64,000 bases of DNA. Source: Takakia lepidozioides (taxonomy: Eukaryota > Streptophyta > Takakiopsida > Takakiales > Takakiaceae). Under the pieces are notes generated by a model. That model saw only the letters and a list, made by a program, of their open reading frames with translations. It searched no databases and was not told the origin of the DNA. Positions within the stretch are counted from its first letter, which is position 1. Each line of letters opens with the position of its first letter. The translations under genes and the position numbers were made by a program. This document shows, one piece after another, positions 35,930 to 47,708 of this stretch. Where the stretch lies: contig CM060732.1 in assembly GCA_030704615.1 (NCBI GenBank), positions 34,761,053 to 34,825,052 of the forward strand, given 5' to 3'.

Positions 35930-38495
35930 ACGATGGAGAGAGACCTAGGAAACATTGGGCGGTTTTCGGGAGAGAATTTTCATCTTTGGAAGTTTCAAAT
36001 GCAGGCAGTGTGGAGAGGAAGAGATCTGATGACAGTTTGTTGATGGAACTGAGACAAGAGATAACACCATCTTGAGAGAAGTTGAGTGGATAAAGAAGGA
36101 CAACATAGCAGTGAACTTGTTGTGCCAAGCAATAGATAGGAAGTTGTTGAATCCTTTGCTAAGTTGCGAGATATCTGCTATAGAGGAAGCTTATTACAAT
36201 ACACGAACAGAGGGCTACAGAGAATGTTCATCACTTACAGAAGAAATTTTATGAGTGCAGAATGACAGACGGAAAGGATGTAACTACTTACATTGGAGAG
36301 ATAGAGCTAATTATTCGTCAGTTACGTGATATTGATAATGCTTTTAACGATGGATCTATAATGACTAAGATGGTGAGCAATCTACCTGATGACTACGATC
36401 AACTTATGACCGCATGGGACAGTGTTCCCGAGGAGAGCAAGACGTTGGAGCAATTGACCCTGAGATTGCTCAAAGAGGAAGCAAAGATCAAGAAGCGTCA
36501 AAATCAAGAAGAGGCTGCAAATACTAAAGCATTTTTTGTGAACAAATGCAAGAATCAGTATCCAAGTCGAGGCACACACAGTATGAGTTCTGTATACCAT
36601 GGTGGAGGTGCTAACAGTGGGAAGGAATGACCTGAAAAAATGGATCAAGGAAGAAAAGTTTTCATTGCAGACGTGCAAGATCATGAGTCGGCTTTAGTCA
36701 CCCGGGCATTCATGGCAAGTTTCACAGAGATTGCATCTTCAAGCGGAAACGTGGTGGCCGACGATGTGGCCAATGATGATACATTGTGGTATGCAGATAG
36801 CGGAGCATCTCAACACATGACCGATAACAGACATTGGTTTAAGAACTTCAAGGCCATTCCTGTTGGCAAAATGCCAGTACAAGCCATAGGAAACCACATA
36901 GTGTGGGTGACTGGATGCGGAGATATTGACTTATTAACTCTTTGTCAATGGACAGTGGGAGCTTGCTTTACTGCAGGATGTTCTCTATGTACCGGGCCTT
37001 AAGATAAAATTTGTTATCTATAGCGAGAATCGCTGCAAAGGATGTTATTACGACATACAGCAAACACAGCAGTAAAATCATGTGGAGTGGGAAGACAGTC
37101 GTTATGGAGGGAATTCTCAAGGATATGATGTTTGAGTTAAAGATTCAAGTGCTGATACCCGTGATAAAAGCAAATTTTGCTGCCTCTCTTGGGACAAGTT
37201 CAACCATCGATGGACGTCAAAGCCTATATCTATGGCATTGCAGGCTGGGACATATTAACCCAGCTATGATTCAAAAGATGGAGACCATAGGCATGGTTGA
37301 AGGATTGAAGATCATCGGTGATACAACACCTGCTGAAGTATGCAAGGGTTGTGTCTATGGCAAGAATCACAGAAAAAGTTTTCCTAAGAACGCTGACAAG
37401 GAGAAAGATACCATGCCAGGCCAACTCATACACACAGATGTGTGTGGTCCGATGAATGTAACTTCAGATAGAGGAGCTCGGTACTATGTTTTGTTTACTG
37501 CATAAAGCGGAAGTCAAAGGTCTTAAGTTGTTTCAAGGACATGGTCCAGAAAGTACGCTGAGACATTCCACATCGCATTCGCACTCTTAGGAGCGACCGA
37601 GGTGGCGAATACATGAGCAATGATTTCCAAGACTTTCTAAGACAAGAAAACATTCGATATGAAATGACCGTTGCCTACAAACCTGAACAAAATGGAGCGG
37701 CGGAGAAAGACAATCGTACCATTGTCAAAAGTATTCGCAGTATGCTCCATCACATAAATGTTCCTCTGAAATTTTGGGGTGAAGCCACTCACACGACTGT
37801 TTACATACTTAACAGGACCAGATCTCGAATGCTTGAAGGCAAAACACCTTTTGAAGCTTGGACAGAGATAAAACCATCAGTGGAACACATGAAGGTGTTC
37901 GGTTGTGATGCATACATTCACATTCCAAAAGCACTTCGTAAGAAGCTTGATGCTAAGAGCGAGAGATGACTCTTTCTTGGATATTCTGATGAGAGCAAGG
38001 CTTATCGATCATGTCTGGGATACTGCAAGAAATCGAGTTGTTATTGTTCGAGATGTTATTTTTGACGAATCTTCTCCTCACGCGCCACAAGGTCAAGAAA
38101 ATGTGAATTCTGCTGACATCATCCAACTGTAGGAACAGTTATCCCTACTCATACTGATGATCTTGTAGGACCACAATCACCAGAGTTGATTATAGATTTA
38201 CACAATATTGCCCCTGAAGAGGATGTTGAGATTCCTCAACAAGTTACAGTGACTACTGAGGACATAGTCATTGAGCCCGAGAACTTACCTGGACGCCGAC
38301 AACCACTTGAGGACATAGCCATTGAGCCTGACATCTTATTTCGACGCATACAACCACATAAACAATATGGTGAATGAATTTACCCTGCACATGCATGCTC
38401 TGCTAAGGCAATTGAGCTACCAGAAGCTCCAAAGACATTTCATCAGGCTATGCACTCTGAACATGCTGACAAATGGATGGCTGCTATTATCAAGT
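35930..38495 (+). mobile_element. Ty1/Copia retrotransposon, truncated near the RT start
   Basis: Gag of UBN2 type occupies about 35930-36630 (FHLWKFQMQAVWRG, then YIGEIELIIRQLRDIDNAF and MVSNLPDDYDQLMTAW). A TGA at 36628 interrupts it; the frame continues into the protease with the active site LWYADSGASQHMTDN (about 36790). GAG-pre-integrase follows (LYLWHCRLGHINPAMI, CKGCVYGKNHRKSFP), then the integrase core (HTDVCGPM, RSDRGGEYMSNDF, YKPEQNGAAEKDNRT) with D, D and E all visible though split by frameshifts. The tail (TFHQAMHSEHADKW) reaches the RT entry and stops at about 38495. The RT palm and RNase H are absent, so the copy is non-autonomous. A zinc knuckle is not visible in gag. Within 38250-38370 a unit of about 51-66 bp is duplicated (EDIVIEPENL, EDIAIEPDIL). 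Confidence 0.92.
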
Positions 38496-38637
38496 CAAGG
38501 ACGAGAACATGACTGAACACAAACAAGAGATCAGACTAGACGTAGAAGACTAGACAAGAAGTCAAGGTCGGCGTGGCCGAATGCATGATGGATAAATATG
38601 AATCAAGATGATCTATATAACAATGGAGTACATGATA
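38494..38637 (-). repeat. Fragment of the 3' LTR of the minus-strand Gypsy element
   Basis: About 140 bp matching 43131-43283 (the U5 end of the LTR), with a 12-bp gap near 38626. It changes abruptly into pol C-terminal sequence, so the U3 part of this LTR was deleted. Its outer edge abuts the broken Copia element. Confidence 0.8.
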
Positions 38638-39735
38638 AATCCGGCGAATGGTAATTGCCAAGTATTCGGCTCTTCGTTCTTGACTCAAATGATTTATAGG
38701 TCTCTGCAACCATCGATAGTGTCCAACACCTTAAACTTGGGACCACACAATGATTTGAACATTCTGATTTTCGAAACTGCCGATGAGGGGTTGGTACGGA
38801 AACTCTCTCTGAAATATTCGATGGATGATACAACTCCAATAATGAAACATGAAAGATTGGATGGATGTGCATATTTCGTGGGAGTTCAAGTCGACTGACC
38901 AGATTTATTTGTCGAATAATTTTGAATGGTCTCAGGTGTTGATAATCCAACTTCCTTGATGGTCGCGAGGTTTGTATGTCCCGTCAAAGAAGCCGTACAC
39001 AATCTCCGACCGTGAACTGGGGTTGAAGTTGTCGATGTTGATGTGCATACTCCTTGAATTGTTTTTGAGCTTCTGCTAGGTGGATGGAAGCTCCTTGTGA
39101 ATCGTAGCAAGATGAAGAGCAAGGTTTTCTACAGCAGGGCTTCCAACAGTCTTCATGTGGAAAGGGTTTGCTCGAGGATTATGACCATAATTGGAGAAAA
39201 ATGGAGTTTGTTTGGTAGAAGAATGTATAGTGTTGTTGTAGGCAAACTCAGCCAATGACAGAATGTCCATCCAATTATCTTGGTGATAATTTATCGTATA
39301 GCAAAGATACTGCTCCAAAATCTGGTTTACGCGACCATCAATCTGTGGATGATTAGCTGTAGAGAGGTTGATCTTACTATCCAATATGTGAAATAATCCC
39401 CTCTAGAAATTTGATATGAACTGTGGTCCTCGATCAGATACGATGTCTTTTGAGAGTCCATGAATGCGGTAGATATTATTGAGGAAGAGTTTTGCAATTT
39501 CCTCGCCTGTAACCGTCTTATTACATGGAATGAAATGTGTCATCTTTGTAAATTGATCTACAATAACAAGGATTGAATCGGTGGTCTTGGAAATTGGAAG
39601 GTCCGTAATAAAGTCCATAGACACGGACGACCATAGACCCTTGGGAATGGGTAACGGTTGAAGAAGGTCATAAGGTCGATGTCGTGGTCCCTTCGCTCTA
39701 GCACACGTGTCGCAAGATTTTATAAATTCTTTCAC
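38603..39735 (-). pseudogene. Gypsy integrase and degraded C-terminal region
   Basis: The segment starts with the zinc-binding tail SCDTCARAKGPRHRP, then VSMDFITDLP (first Asp), VSDRGPQFISNF (second Asp), a TAG stop at about 39400, and HPQIDGRVNQILEQYL. The usual HPQTDGQTERVNQ is shortened here, so the third catalytic acid of the DDE triad is lost. The tail (FHVSLLELYHPSNISERV, 38950..38603) is followed by a frame-broken region where a chromodomain would be expected; I cannot confirm it. Confidence 0.85.
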
Positions 39736-40300
39736 GAGTTTCTACATCTGCGGCCACCAATAGTCCCTGGATATCAATTCTATTGTTTTGTTGAAGCCGA
39801 TATGTCCTGCAGCCGGAAGATCATGATATGTTTGAAGAATTCGAAGTCGTGTAGGTCTTGGAGGTACATTAAAAAGTCCCTTGAAATAAAGTAAGTCATT
39901 TTTTAATTCGAAGTCGTTTGTTACATATAGATTGTCTCGAGGTTAATTTAGTTGACTTCGCAGTGTCGTAGCAAATTGGTCGCTCTTCAGTGCTTCCCGA
40001 ATCTTCTTCATGATCTCTGCATCGTCATAGGTGGACATGGATAACATATTCAATTGGAGATTTGCTGGTTTTAATATGATGGATTTCTGTTGGTTGAAAG
40101 CTGCCTCCTTTTTTTATTACCTATCGCCCCGGACATCTTCAAGGGAAACCCGATGCTCTTTCTCGACGATCGTATCTTGCGCCAAAATCAAATATTGCTA
40201 GTGACATACCCCATCTTGCTTGACGTCGATTCAAAACACGAGCACTTATAAAATATTCGATGTTTTTGTGATCAGTGTAGACATTGACCTAATGTTTAGC

Positions 40301-41568
40301 TCATTCCAATAGATGACGCCACTCCTCAAAAACATCGATGATCGCTAGAAATTCTTTGTCATAGATTTTACAATTGATCTCCACAGCGAAAAATTTGCGA
40401 GAACGAAAACCAACAGGGTGAAGTCGGCCATCCGTACTGTTTTGAGAGAGTATAGCGCCAAGTGCAAAGTCCGATGCATTTGCTTCCAAAAAGAATGGTT
40501 TAGATGGGTCTGCATGTACCACTATTGGAGCCGTTGTAAATGTCTTCTTCAGCCTTTCAAATGTTTGGTCAGCCTTCTCGTCCCATACAAATTTGTCATT
40601 TCTTGTGAGTCGTGTCAATGGTGCAGCAATTTTGGAATAGTCATTGATGAAAATTCTATAGAAATTTGAAAATCCCAGAAAACATTGTACATCTCATACT
40701 GAAATTGGTTTAATCCACTCGATGATGGTTTGTATTTTTTTCTGATCCATAAAGACGTCTTTGTCGGAATAATGTAGCCAATAAATTCGACCTCAGATTG
40801 ATGAAAAAGACATTTTTCCAACTTGGCATATAGTCCTCTTTCTCTTAATTTATCAAGGACAAAGCGTACATGGCGACCATGTTCTTCTTCATTCTGTGAA
40901 AATATCAAAATGTCGTCCAAATAGATGATTACAAAGTCATCTAAAAATTCTCGAAAGATGTCATTCATCATATGTTGGAAAATTACTGGAGCATTTGTAA
41001 GAGCAAAAGGCATAACATTGTATTCAAAATATCCATACCTTGTTCGAAAAGCTGTTTTCCATTTGTCTCTTTCTTTTATCCGTACAAGGTTATAAACTCC
41101 TCTAAAGTCAAATTTGGTGAAAATCTTCGCTCGTCCCAGCTGGTCGAGAAGCCCAGAAATCAGCGATAACGGATAACAATTCTTAATTGTGACTTTGTTG
41201 AGACCGCGATAGTCTACCACAGGCGTAATGATCCGTCCTTCTTTTTCACAAACAAGATAGACGCCTCTGCAGGTGATTTTGAATGTCGGATGAAGTTCTT
41301 CGATAAAATTTCCAATGTACTCACGTAATGCAGCCAACTCTGTTTGGGATAATTTATAGATTGGGCCGAATGGTGGTTGGGCTTTTTCTTGTAACTCAAT
41401 TGCACAGTCATAAGGTCGATGTTCTGGCAATATGTTTGCATTTTTGTTCTCGAAGACATCCTTGAAATCTTGATATTGAGTGGGTAATGTTGAAGTATCT
41501 TTGTCTGTTGTGGTCTTGATCGGAGTCGCATAAAGTACAAATGCCGCATCTTTTTTTATAGCTCTCAT
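40301..41568 (-). pseudogene. Gypsy reverse transcriptase and RNase H
   Basis: RT motifs run in order: CEKEGRIITPVVDYRGLN, FTKFDFRGVYNLVRIKERD, TAFRTRYGYFEYNVMPFALT and the catalytic YLDD box in FVIIYLDDILIFS. RNase H follows at 40618..40301 (FFLEANASDFALGAILSQ, YDKEFLAIIDVFEEWRHLLE). TNAPVIFQHMMND is intact. A frameshift separates RT thumb from RNase H near 40615-40690, and further stops break the frame, so no full polyprotein is made. Confidence 0.9.
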
Positions 41569-41763
41569 AAAAGCTCTAGCTCCAATGAACAGGGGTTGAA
41601 TACCTTTGATATTTCTACATTTTTGTCTTGCAGAAATTTTTCGCGATCGTCAGTCGATGTAATGATTGTGAAGTACGAACCAAGGAAGTTCAAGGATCAC
41701 AAGATTTGTTGGAGACCGGATGACGTTGAAAACAATATGTGATGTTTGATCTTCAAGCTTCAC

Positions 41764-41952
41764 TTAAAGTGGTTGAGTTTCATGGTCAACATTTCCTGAT
41801 GCTAACGGTCGTTCATCGATGACTTCAATGGGGGCCGAGAATTTCTTCTTTACGAGCGTTAAATTGTGTTGCTTCGCAAAGTTTTTGTCAATAAAACATG
41901 TTGAAGCCCCTGAGTCCAAAAGTACTTCTACAAAGATATCTTGATTTTGCAC
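41764..41952 (-). pseudogene. Gypsy aspartic protease fragment
   Basis: VEVLLDSGASTCFIDKNFAK contains the DSGA active-site motif of retroviral-type proteases. The fragment lies between gag and RT, as expected. Confidence 0.85.
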
Positions 41953-42119
41953 TCTGATTTATACTGGAACTGTGAAGCAAGGTGCAGGGTCTAGAGGTAG
42001 AAAAAGATTTTTTTTTTTTTAAGGAATTTGTGGTGTCTAGCCGCATGGTCCATACTGTGACTGGACATCTTCGTTTTCCGAGATCCTCGTATTGAACACT
42101 TGAGTTGCGCCCTGAGCTT

Positions 42120-43091
42120 TGAATCTTCTCTTGTTGGGCAGTTTAATGTTATGTGATCTTCTTCTCCGCAATAGAGGCATAATCCGTTCGAGCGCCGTCT
42201 TTATTTTACTTGTGGCGTCAATGGCTTGAATCGGACAGCATCAATCTGCGTAGGATCACTACCGGATGTCTGATGGATCATTGTATTTGGTGTCGTAGTA
42301 GCAGCGGCATGATACGTCGTCGACCATCCAGATCGCTTTTCTTGACGTCTTTCGAACAAACGATTATCGCATGCAATGACTTGGGTGATGAATTCGCTCA
42401 GTGTGCTCACGTTTGGCATTGTCAGCAACAAATCTTTTACATCATCTTTTAGCCCACATCGAAACTGACTAATGAGGCTCTTCTCATTCTAGTCGAGGTC
42501 GCACGCAAGTTGTCGAAATTCGGCAGCATAAACAGAAGCAAGACGTGCTCCTTGTCGAAGATTTTGCATCTTTGTCTTTGCAACTCTCTCTCTATCATTC
42601 TTTTCAAACGTTGCAGTGAACTCGGACATGAATGCTTCAAAATTGTATAGTAAATACGATTTTTTTTTTAATAGCGGTGCAAACCAAGATAGGGCAATGT
42701 CTGATAGAAGGATGCCCATGAATCCCACTTGAATACCTTCATCGGGGTAGCGTAAATGATGTAATCGTAGGAACAGTCGTATTTGTTGAACAAAACCGCG
42801 ATATCTTGATCTCGTCCCATCAAATTTCTCAGACATGCTGATCTTTGATTCTCTCATAATATGTTGAACAAGAACCGTTGCAGTACGAGCTGTTGCAATA
42901 GAGACTCGTATGGTTGAAGATCCATTGTTCGACTCATTTATCTCTGAAATTTGTTGTTGCAAATTGTGGAGAGCATTGTCAAGATCTTGAGACTGATCAG
43001 CTTGTAATTGGGTGATAGAGGTATGAAATTCTTGCATCTGGAGCTGAAGACTCTGCAATGTGGCGACCATTTCCGCAAATGTGCCTTTCAT
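42120..43091 (-). pseudogene. Gypsy gag with zinc knuckle
   Basis: The start at 43091 (MKGTFAEMVATLQSLQLQMQ) is followed by a coiled-coil segment and the gag core (FMGILLSDIALSWFAPLLKK, FEKNDRERVAKTKMQNLRQG). A TAG at 42489 interrupts the frame, which then continues to 42201. A CX2CX4HX4C zinc knuckle (CLYCGEEDHITLNC) is at about 42150. Confidence 0.85.
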
Positions 43092-43129
43092 CTTAACTAA
43101 CTAAGAAACAAACTTTAGCCTCGCCAAAC

Positions 43130-43703
43130 TGTCAAGGACGAGAACATGACTAAACACAAACAATAGATCAGACTAGAGGTGCAAGACTAAACAAGAAGTC
43201 AAGGTCGGTGTGACCGAATGCATGATGGGTAAACATGAATCAAGATGATCCATATAACAATGGATGTCCAAGAGTACATGATACTGGAACTCGACTTGAA
43301 TATTGGAAGCTGAACTGGAGTACTGGGACTAGAAACAAGAGTAGCTTGAACTTGTGTTGGCGAGACTTAAGAATATCCAGTCTCACCTCCTATATATACT
43401 GGTTACTAGGAAGTTATCTAAGAAGCTTCCCCAATGGAGGTTTCTTGATGGAGAAGTTTCCTTAAACAAATGAGGTATTTTGATAGAGAAGTTTCATCCA
43501 AATGAAGCTTCCTAAGCAGTTTCCCAAGCTACTCTCGATAATTTGGTAAACTCCCAGTAACTTGATAACTAATGGTAACTTACGGTAACTTATGATAAAT
43601 TATGGTAGATCATGGTACATCACAGTAATTCATGATAACTTCCGGTAACATGGTAACATGGTAACGGAAAAAAATGTGGCACAACCGAACCAGACATGTC
43701 ACA
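43130..43703 (-). repeat. 5' LTR of the minus-strand Gypsy element
   Basis: On the minus strand it starts TGTGACATGTCTGG (43703) and ends CCTTGACA (43130), the usual TG..CA borders. The U5 end is repeated at 38494. Toward its outer end it carries degenerate (A)TGGTAACTTA-like repeats (43555-43670). gag starts 39 bp inside the inner border. Confidence 0.7.
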
Positions 43704-44221
43704 GCTTGTCTTGCTTAAGTCACACCAGAATAGTCAACGGTATGAAACCTAAGGTTGACCCCTACATATTTTCCGAGTTGGCACCCTGATAAAAAAAACA
43801 ACCAACACCGCATGGCATGCCTTGATTCGTCCAGGTTCTCAAATGTCTGACCTGTGCAGCCACTCTGGCGGTGTGTAGCCACTCGGGCGGACGTAGAGCA
43901 TTGTTCCAAGGGTTGCGGGGGCGTTCAACCGGGACGTAAGTATGATCAGAGGATGTGCGGGAAATCATCTGCAGAAAGCTGCAAGAGTCTGGCATGTGTA
44001 GGTTTGTCTTCGAGGTCTTTGAGTGAAAGTTTTTCAACCGAATCACGCTTTCAAGGACTCTTGTATTTCGTGTGTGCAGTCTTGTACGTGTTTGATACCG
44101 GAGTGCTAGGGTTTTGGGTTTCTTGGTGGACAGCAGGTCAGCCGAGAGCGCCTATGGAGGGAATGGCACCTTTCAAGAAGAAGTGGAGAAATAAGGGTGC
44201 GACCCAGGGTTAAAGAAGAAG

Positions 44222-45850
44222 ATGAAGATTCCGCATATTAGCCCACGTTACAGGACCTTACGATCCCCCACGATTGCGGGACCTACGGCGCCAAAACTGG
44301 TGCACGGCGCTCACATTTTCCGAAATGGATTCAAGCCTGACGTTTTGCTGCCCAACACCCTTGTGAACGTGAGAGAAGACTTGCCTTCCTTCCTGGTCAT
44401 TTTCAGAGACTACTCTACAATCTCCAGACTGCAAATTACATAAGCTGGGTTAGCATCTATGTAAGTCTGGACATGTTCGTTATTCATTATCGTGTAGAGC
44501 CCAATGGAGCCCAAAACAACTTGCATGAATGTTGTTGAAAGCTCACTAGCACCCCTCAGGACCTTGTCAAAATGTTGATGCTGTCGAATTTTCGAGCACA
44601 AACCTCGGAGCAGACCTCGGAGCACGGAGCAGACCTGGCATGAGTTTTTTAAAGCTCCTTCACGATGGTGGGACAACCGCGGAGTACGGAGCAGACCTGA
44701 CATGAGTTTTTTAAAGATCCTTCACGATGGAGGGACAACTGCAATCGCAAGGTGTGGCTTTTTCTTAATGTACGAGGTGAAGAAGTTCGTCCATCCTGCG
44801 CATGTGGGCTCTTGGCTCCTGTTAGTACCATGATTTGGTATTCTTCCTGATGTTTACAAGGTTCTTGGGAGATTCAGCTTGGTCTTAGCAGGCCGTGTTT
44901 AATCTCGGCCCGCTCAGCTGCCCCGTGGTGGTTCTCACAGACCAATCCGACATTACCTGATGACTACAGACACAAGCAGCATACACAAGGGGTCCTCTTG
45001 GGTTCATGGTCAGTCAAATCCTCCATGGGCCATGACACAAGGTCGAGGATAATGTGGTGAGGGCACCTTCTTCTTCAACCTATTTCAGCCTGTTTTCCCT
45101 CTCATCAGACTCGGCCCTGACATGCATATTGAATTCTGTAAGTTAGCTCGTTGGCTTCTGAAAGAGCTTCAAGAGAAGGAGTCCATAATGCTCTTCTGGC
45201 TCTTCTAGGCATGTGAAGATGCTTTGTGAGGTAGGCAGACTGAAAGAGGCTCTACAGACTTTAAGCAAAGAGCATTTCAGCAGATTCAGATATGTATGTA
45301 CGTCTCTTGCTTCAGTACATCAAGATGAAAGGTCTGGAAGCTGGAAAGCAGGTGCACACCCACATTATCCAAGTTGGATTCATGATGCCAAGTGTTTTCC
45401 CCCTCAACACCCTTGTCAACATGTATGGTAAGTGTGGGAGCATCATGCATGCTCACCAAGTGTTCAACGGAATGCCTCAACGATCTTTGATCACGTGGAA
45501 TACAATGTTGGCAGGATTTACCAAGCATGGGTATGGTAGGAATGCTTGGAGACATATGATCAAATGTTGCGCGAAGGGGTGAAGCCCAACCACATCACAT
45601 TTGTTTGTGTTTGAAATGTGTGCGCAAGCCTAGGAGCCTTGTAAAAGGGGAAAGAGGTCCATGGCGACATCTTCAGAGCTGGAATTGTACCAATGTCATT
45701 CTGAACAGTACCCTGGTGGACATGTATGCAAAATGTGGGTGCATCGAGGATGCAAAGGGAGTGTTCAACACTATGGCTGAATGAGATGTGGTGTTGTGGA
45801 GTGCGATGCTTGCAGGGTATACACATCAGGGACGTGGATGGAGGCTTTGG
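44222..45850 (+). pseudogene. PPR gene fragments
   Basis: PPR segments occur in order on the plus strand: HIFRNGFKPDVLLPNTLVN (about 44310), MKGLEAGKQVHTHIIQVGF with LNTLVNMYGKCGSIMHAHQV and LITWNTMLAGFTKHGYGRNA (45316-45550), then GKEVHGDIFRAGIVP with a repeat broken by stops (45640-45830). Several stops and frameshifts, no complete ORF and no C-terminal domain are seen. The repeats resemble those of the decayed PPR-DYW gene at 22-24 kb, so both probably come from one expanded family. Confidence 0.8.
44619..44742. repeat. 62-bp direct tandem duplication
   Basis: Copies at 44619-44680 and 44681-44742 share ggag(c/t)acggagcagacct and the tail cacgatgg(t/a)gggacaac, differing at a few bases. 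Confidence 0.9.
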
Positions 45851-46700
45851 AGACCTATGATCCGGGGCTCATGTGGTCATGCCCTAACTATGCATTACCT
45901 TGTTTTTACCAGACTCACAAGACACAAAGGAAGGAGAGCAGCAGAAGGGAGACATAGGAGACTGTGGTGACGTCGATTTCGTAAGCATGCCCAGGGTTGC
46001 CGATCCTACCAAATTGTGGTACTTGTTCGACAAGAATTCACTTCTGTTACCTACTTGTCATGTAGTGTTTGTCCCAGCAGGTTGGTGATGTGGACGCTCT
46101 GAAGCCCCTCTTCCACAGTACTGGACAGCCCTCCAGTTGTGGTTTTTGTGCTTGTCCTTGGCGCCAATGCCGGCTCTGCTGCTTCGAACGACCTTTAGTC
46201 AGCGGAGTAGTGTGTTGGCTGATAAAGTGCAGCAATTCCAACAGGCGGCAAATCCCATTTTGTGTTGTTAAGGTAGTATCTGATTTGTATGTGTACCGTA
46301 GTTAAGCATGTTGAGGCAAATGCATTTTGACTTGTAGGCACCTGGATTCTCAAAGTATATCTTCATGCTATTGCGGAACTCGATGCTGTTGGCTTCCAAA
46401 ACTTTAACATGTCAATGATAAATCATTTTGGAAACCCTTTGGTCTTTTGTTCATGTCATGTATGCTGCTTCTATCATGTGCAGGGTCTATGTATGTATGG
46501 ATTTGTTGGTTTGCAGTATGTTCCTGTGCCCATTTCCTCTCTGTAGACAATGTCACTGCCATGAGAGACCGTTCACATGGCGAAGTCCACTGCCACAGTG
46601 AAGAATTCCACACCCTGAACTGTGACATTTCCCACACACAGGTGGAAACATCCACAGTGGCGTCATGTGACCACGACCACCCCCACAACCCACCCCCGAC

Positions 46701-46818
46701 CACGTGTCCCCTCCTCATTCTTGCACGCGTGGCAATCCTGTCATTCTAGACTCACACGTGTCGCCACCTCTTTTTTCCACGTGTCTCCCTTACAAAGCCA
46801 TGCCAATTTCTACGTGTC
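46701..46818. promoter_or_regulatory. Cluster of four ACGTGTC (ABRE/G-box) motifs
   Basis: ACGTGTC occurs near 46702, 46756, 46779 and 46812, mostly as CACGTGTC. ACGTG(G/T)C is a known ABA-response element. No downstream gene is visible: the CACTA element begins 4 bp after the last motif. A promoter separated from its gene by the insertion is a possible reading. Confidence 0.45.
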
Positions 46819-46848
46819 ATTCACTACAGCAAATGGGGGGGGGGGTTT

Positions 46849-47360
46849 TGCGACGCCAGCCGCGACCCCACGCCCCGCGCGGCGCCGAGCGTGCGACACC
46901 AACCCCGCAGGCCGCCACCTGGTGCTGGGGCCAGGCGGCGACGCCGGGCCGTCGCACGGAGTGATGGAGGGCAAATGGCAGCCCTTCCGTGCGACGCCCT
47001 AGCGAAGGGCAGAAGGCAGCCCTTTCGGGCGACAGCCGCTCGTCGCACGCCGGAAAAAAAAAAAAACCCTTCTTTCATCGCAGCCCTTTCTTGCGACGCC
47101 AGGCCGTCGCATGGTGCCATGAAGGGCAAAAGGCCCCTGTGACGGCGGGCGTCGCAAACTGCCCGGCTGCCCTATTTTTGCAAAAAAAAAAAAAATTGGG
47201 TCACAGTGTGCAACGGCTGGCCGTCGCCGTGTGCGACCCCCGGCCTCATAAATCCATTAAAAAAAACTGGTCGCAGATGGCGACGATTGGCCGTCGCCGT
47301 TTGCAACCCCAGGCCTAAAAAACTCGTCGCAGGTGGCGACGCGTGGGGGTCGCAGGCAGC
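46849..47360. repeat. Subterminal GCGAC/GTCGC repeats of the CACTA element
   Basis: Short motifs in both orientations (gcgacgcc, gccgtcgc, ggtcgcag) recur through this GC-rich segment, including two copies of ggccgtcgccgt about 70 bp apart. CACTA elements typically carry such transposase-binding subterminal repeats. Poly-A/T tracts interrupt the segment. Confidence 0.75.
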
Positions 47361-47708
47361 GACGGCAGGGCTTTCTAGGTTTAGGTTTAGGGCCTTTGGG
47401 GGTTCTTAGTTTTTTTTTTTTTTCATATGGTACTAGGGTAGGGTGTTTGTTTTTCTTTATGGTTTAGCTTGTTGTTGTGGACCTTCTTGTAGATTGTGAC
47501 ATTCATTTTTATAATTCTCTTGATACCACATCTGTATGTGTTGCTCCAACATATTCATTGCCTCTGCCTTCTTTCTTGAAAGACTACCAGCCACAACCAT
47601 ATTTGATGAATCATAGAAATAAACTACAATATGCATGTACATGTACAATCAATCGAAGGGATGGGTCATGTTTGGTGCGAGAATTGTTATGTAGCTTTGA
47701 TTTTGTGT

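Larger units (their letters stand above)
38494..43703 (-). mobile_element. Ty3/Gypsy retrotransposon (chromovirus-like), degenerate
   Basis: The minus-strand order is LTR (43703..43130), gag, protease, RT, RNase H, integrase, C-terminal tail, LTR fragment. The domain order PR-RT-RH-IN identifies Ty3/Gypsy, and the tail HPIFHVSLLELYHPS is typical of Tekay-type chromoviruses. Stops and frameshifts lie between domains. No matching target duplication is visible, because one LTR is partly deleted. Confidence 0.92.
43704..46821. other. Spacer with PPR debris and repeats
   Basis: Apart from the PPR fragments at 44222-44380 and 45213-45850, a 62-bp duplication at 44619-44742 and a G-box cluster at 46701-46818, I see no gene in this stretch. 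Confidence 0.5.

Noticed and set aside
38494-38637. Solo LTR of an independent insertion
   Set aside because: It joins Gypsy pol sequence directly and matches only the U5 end of the LTR at 43130, so it is the truncated 3' LTR of that element.
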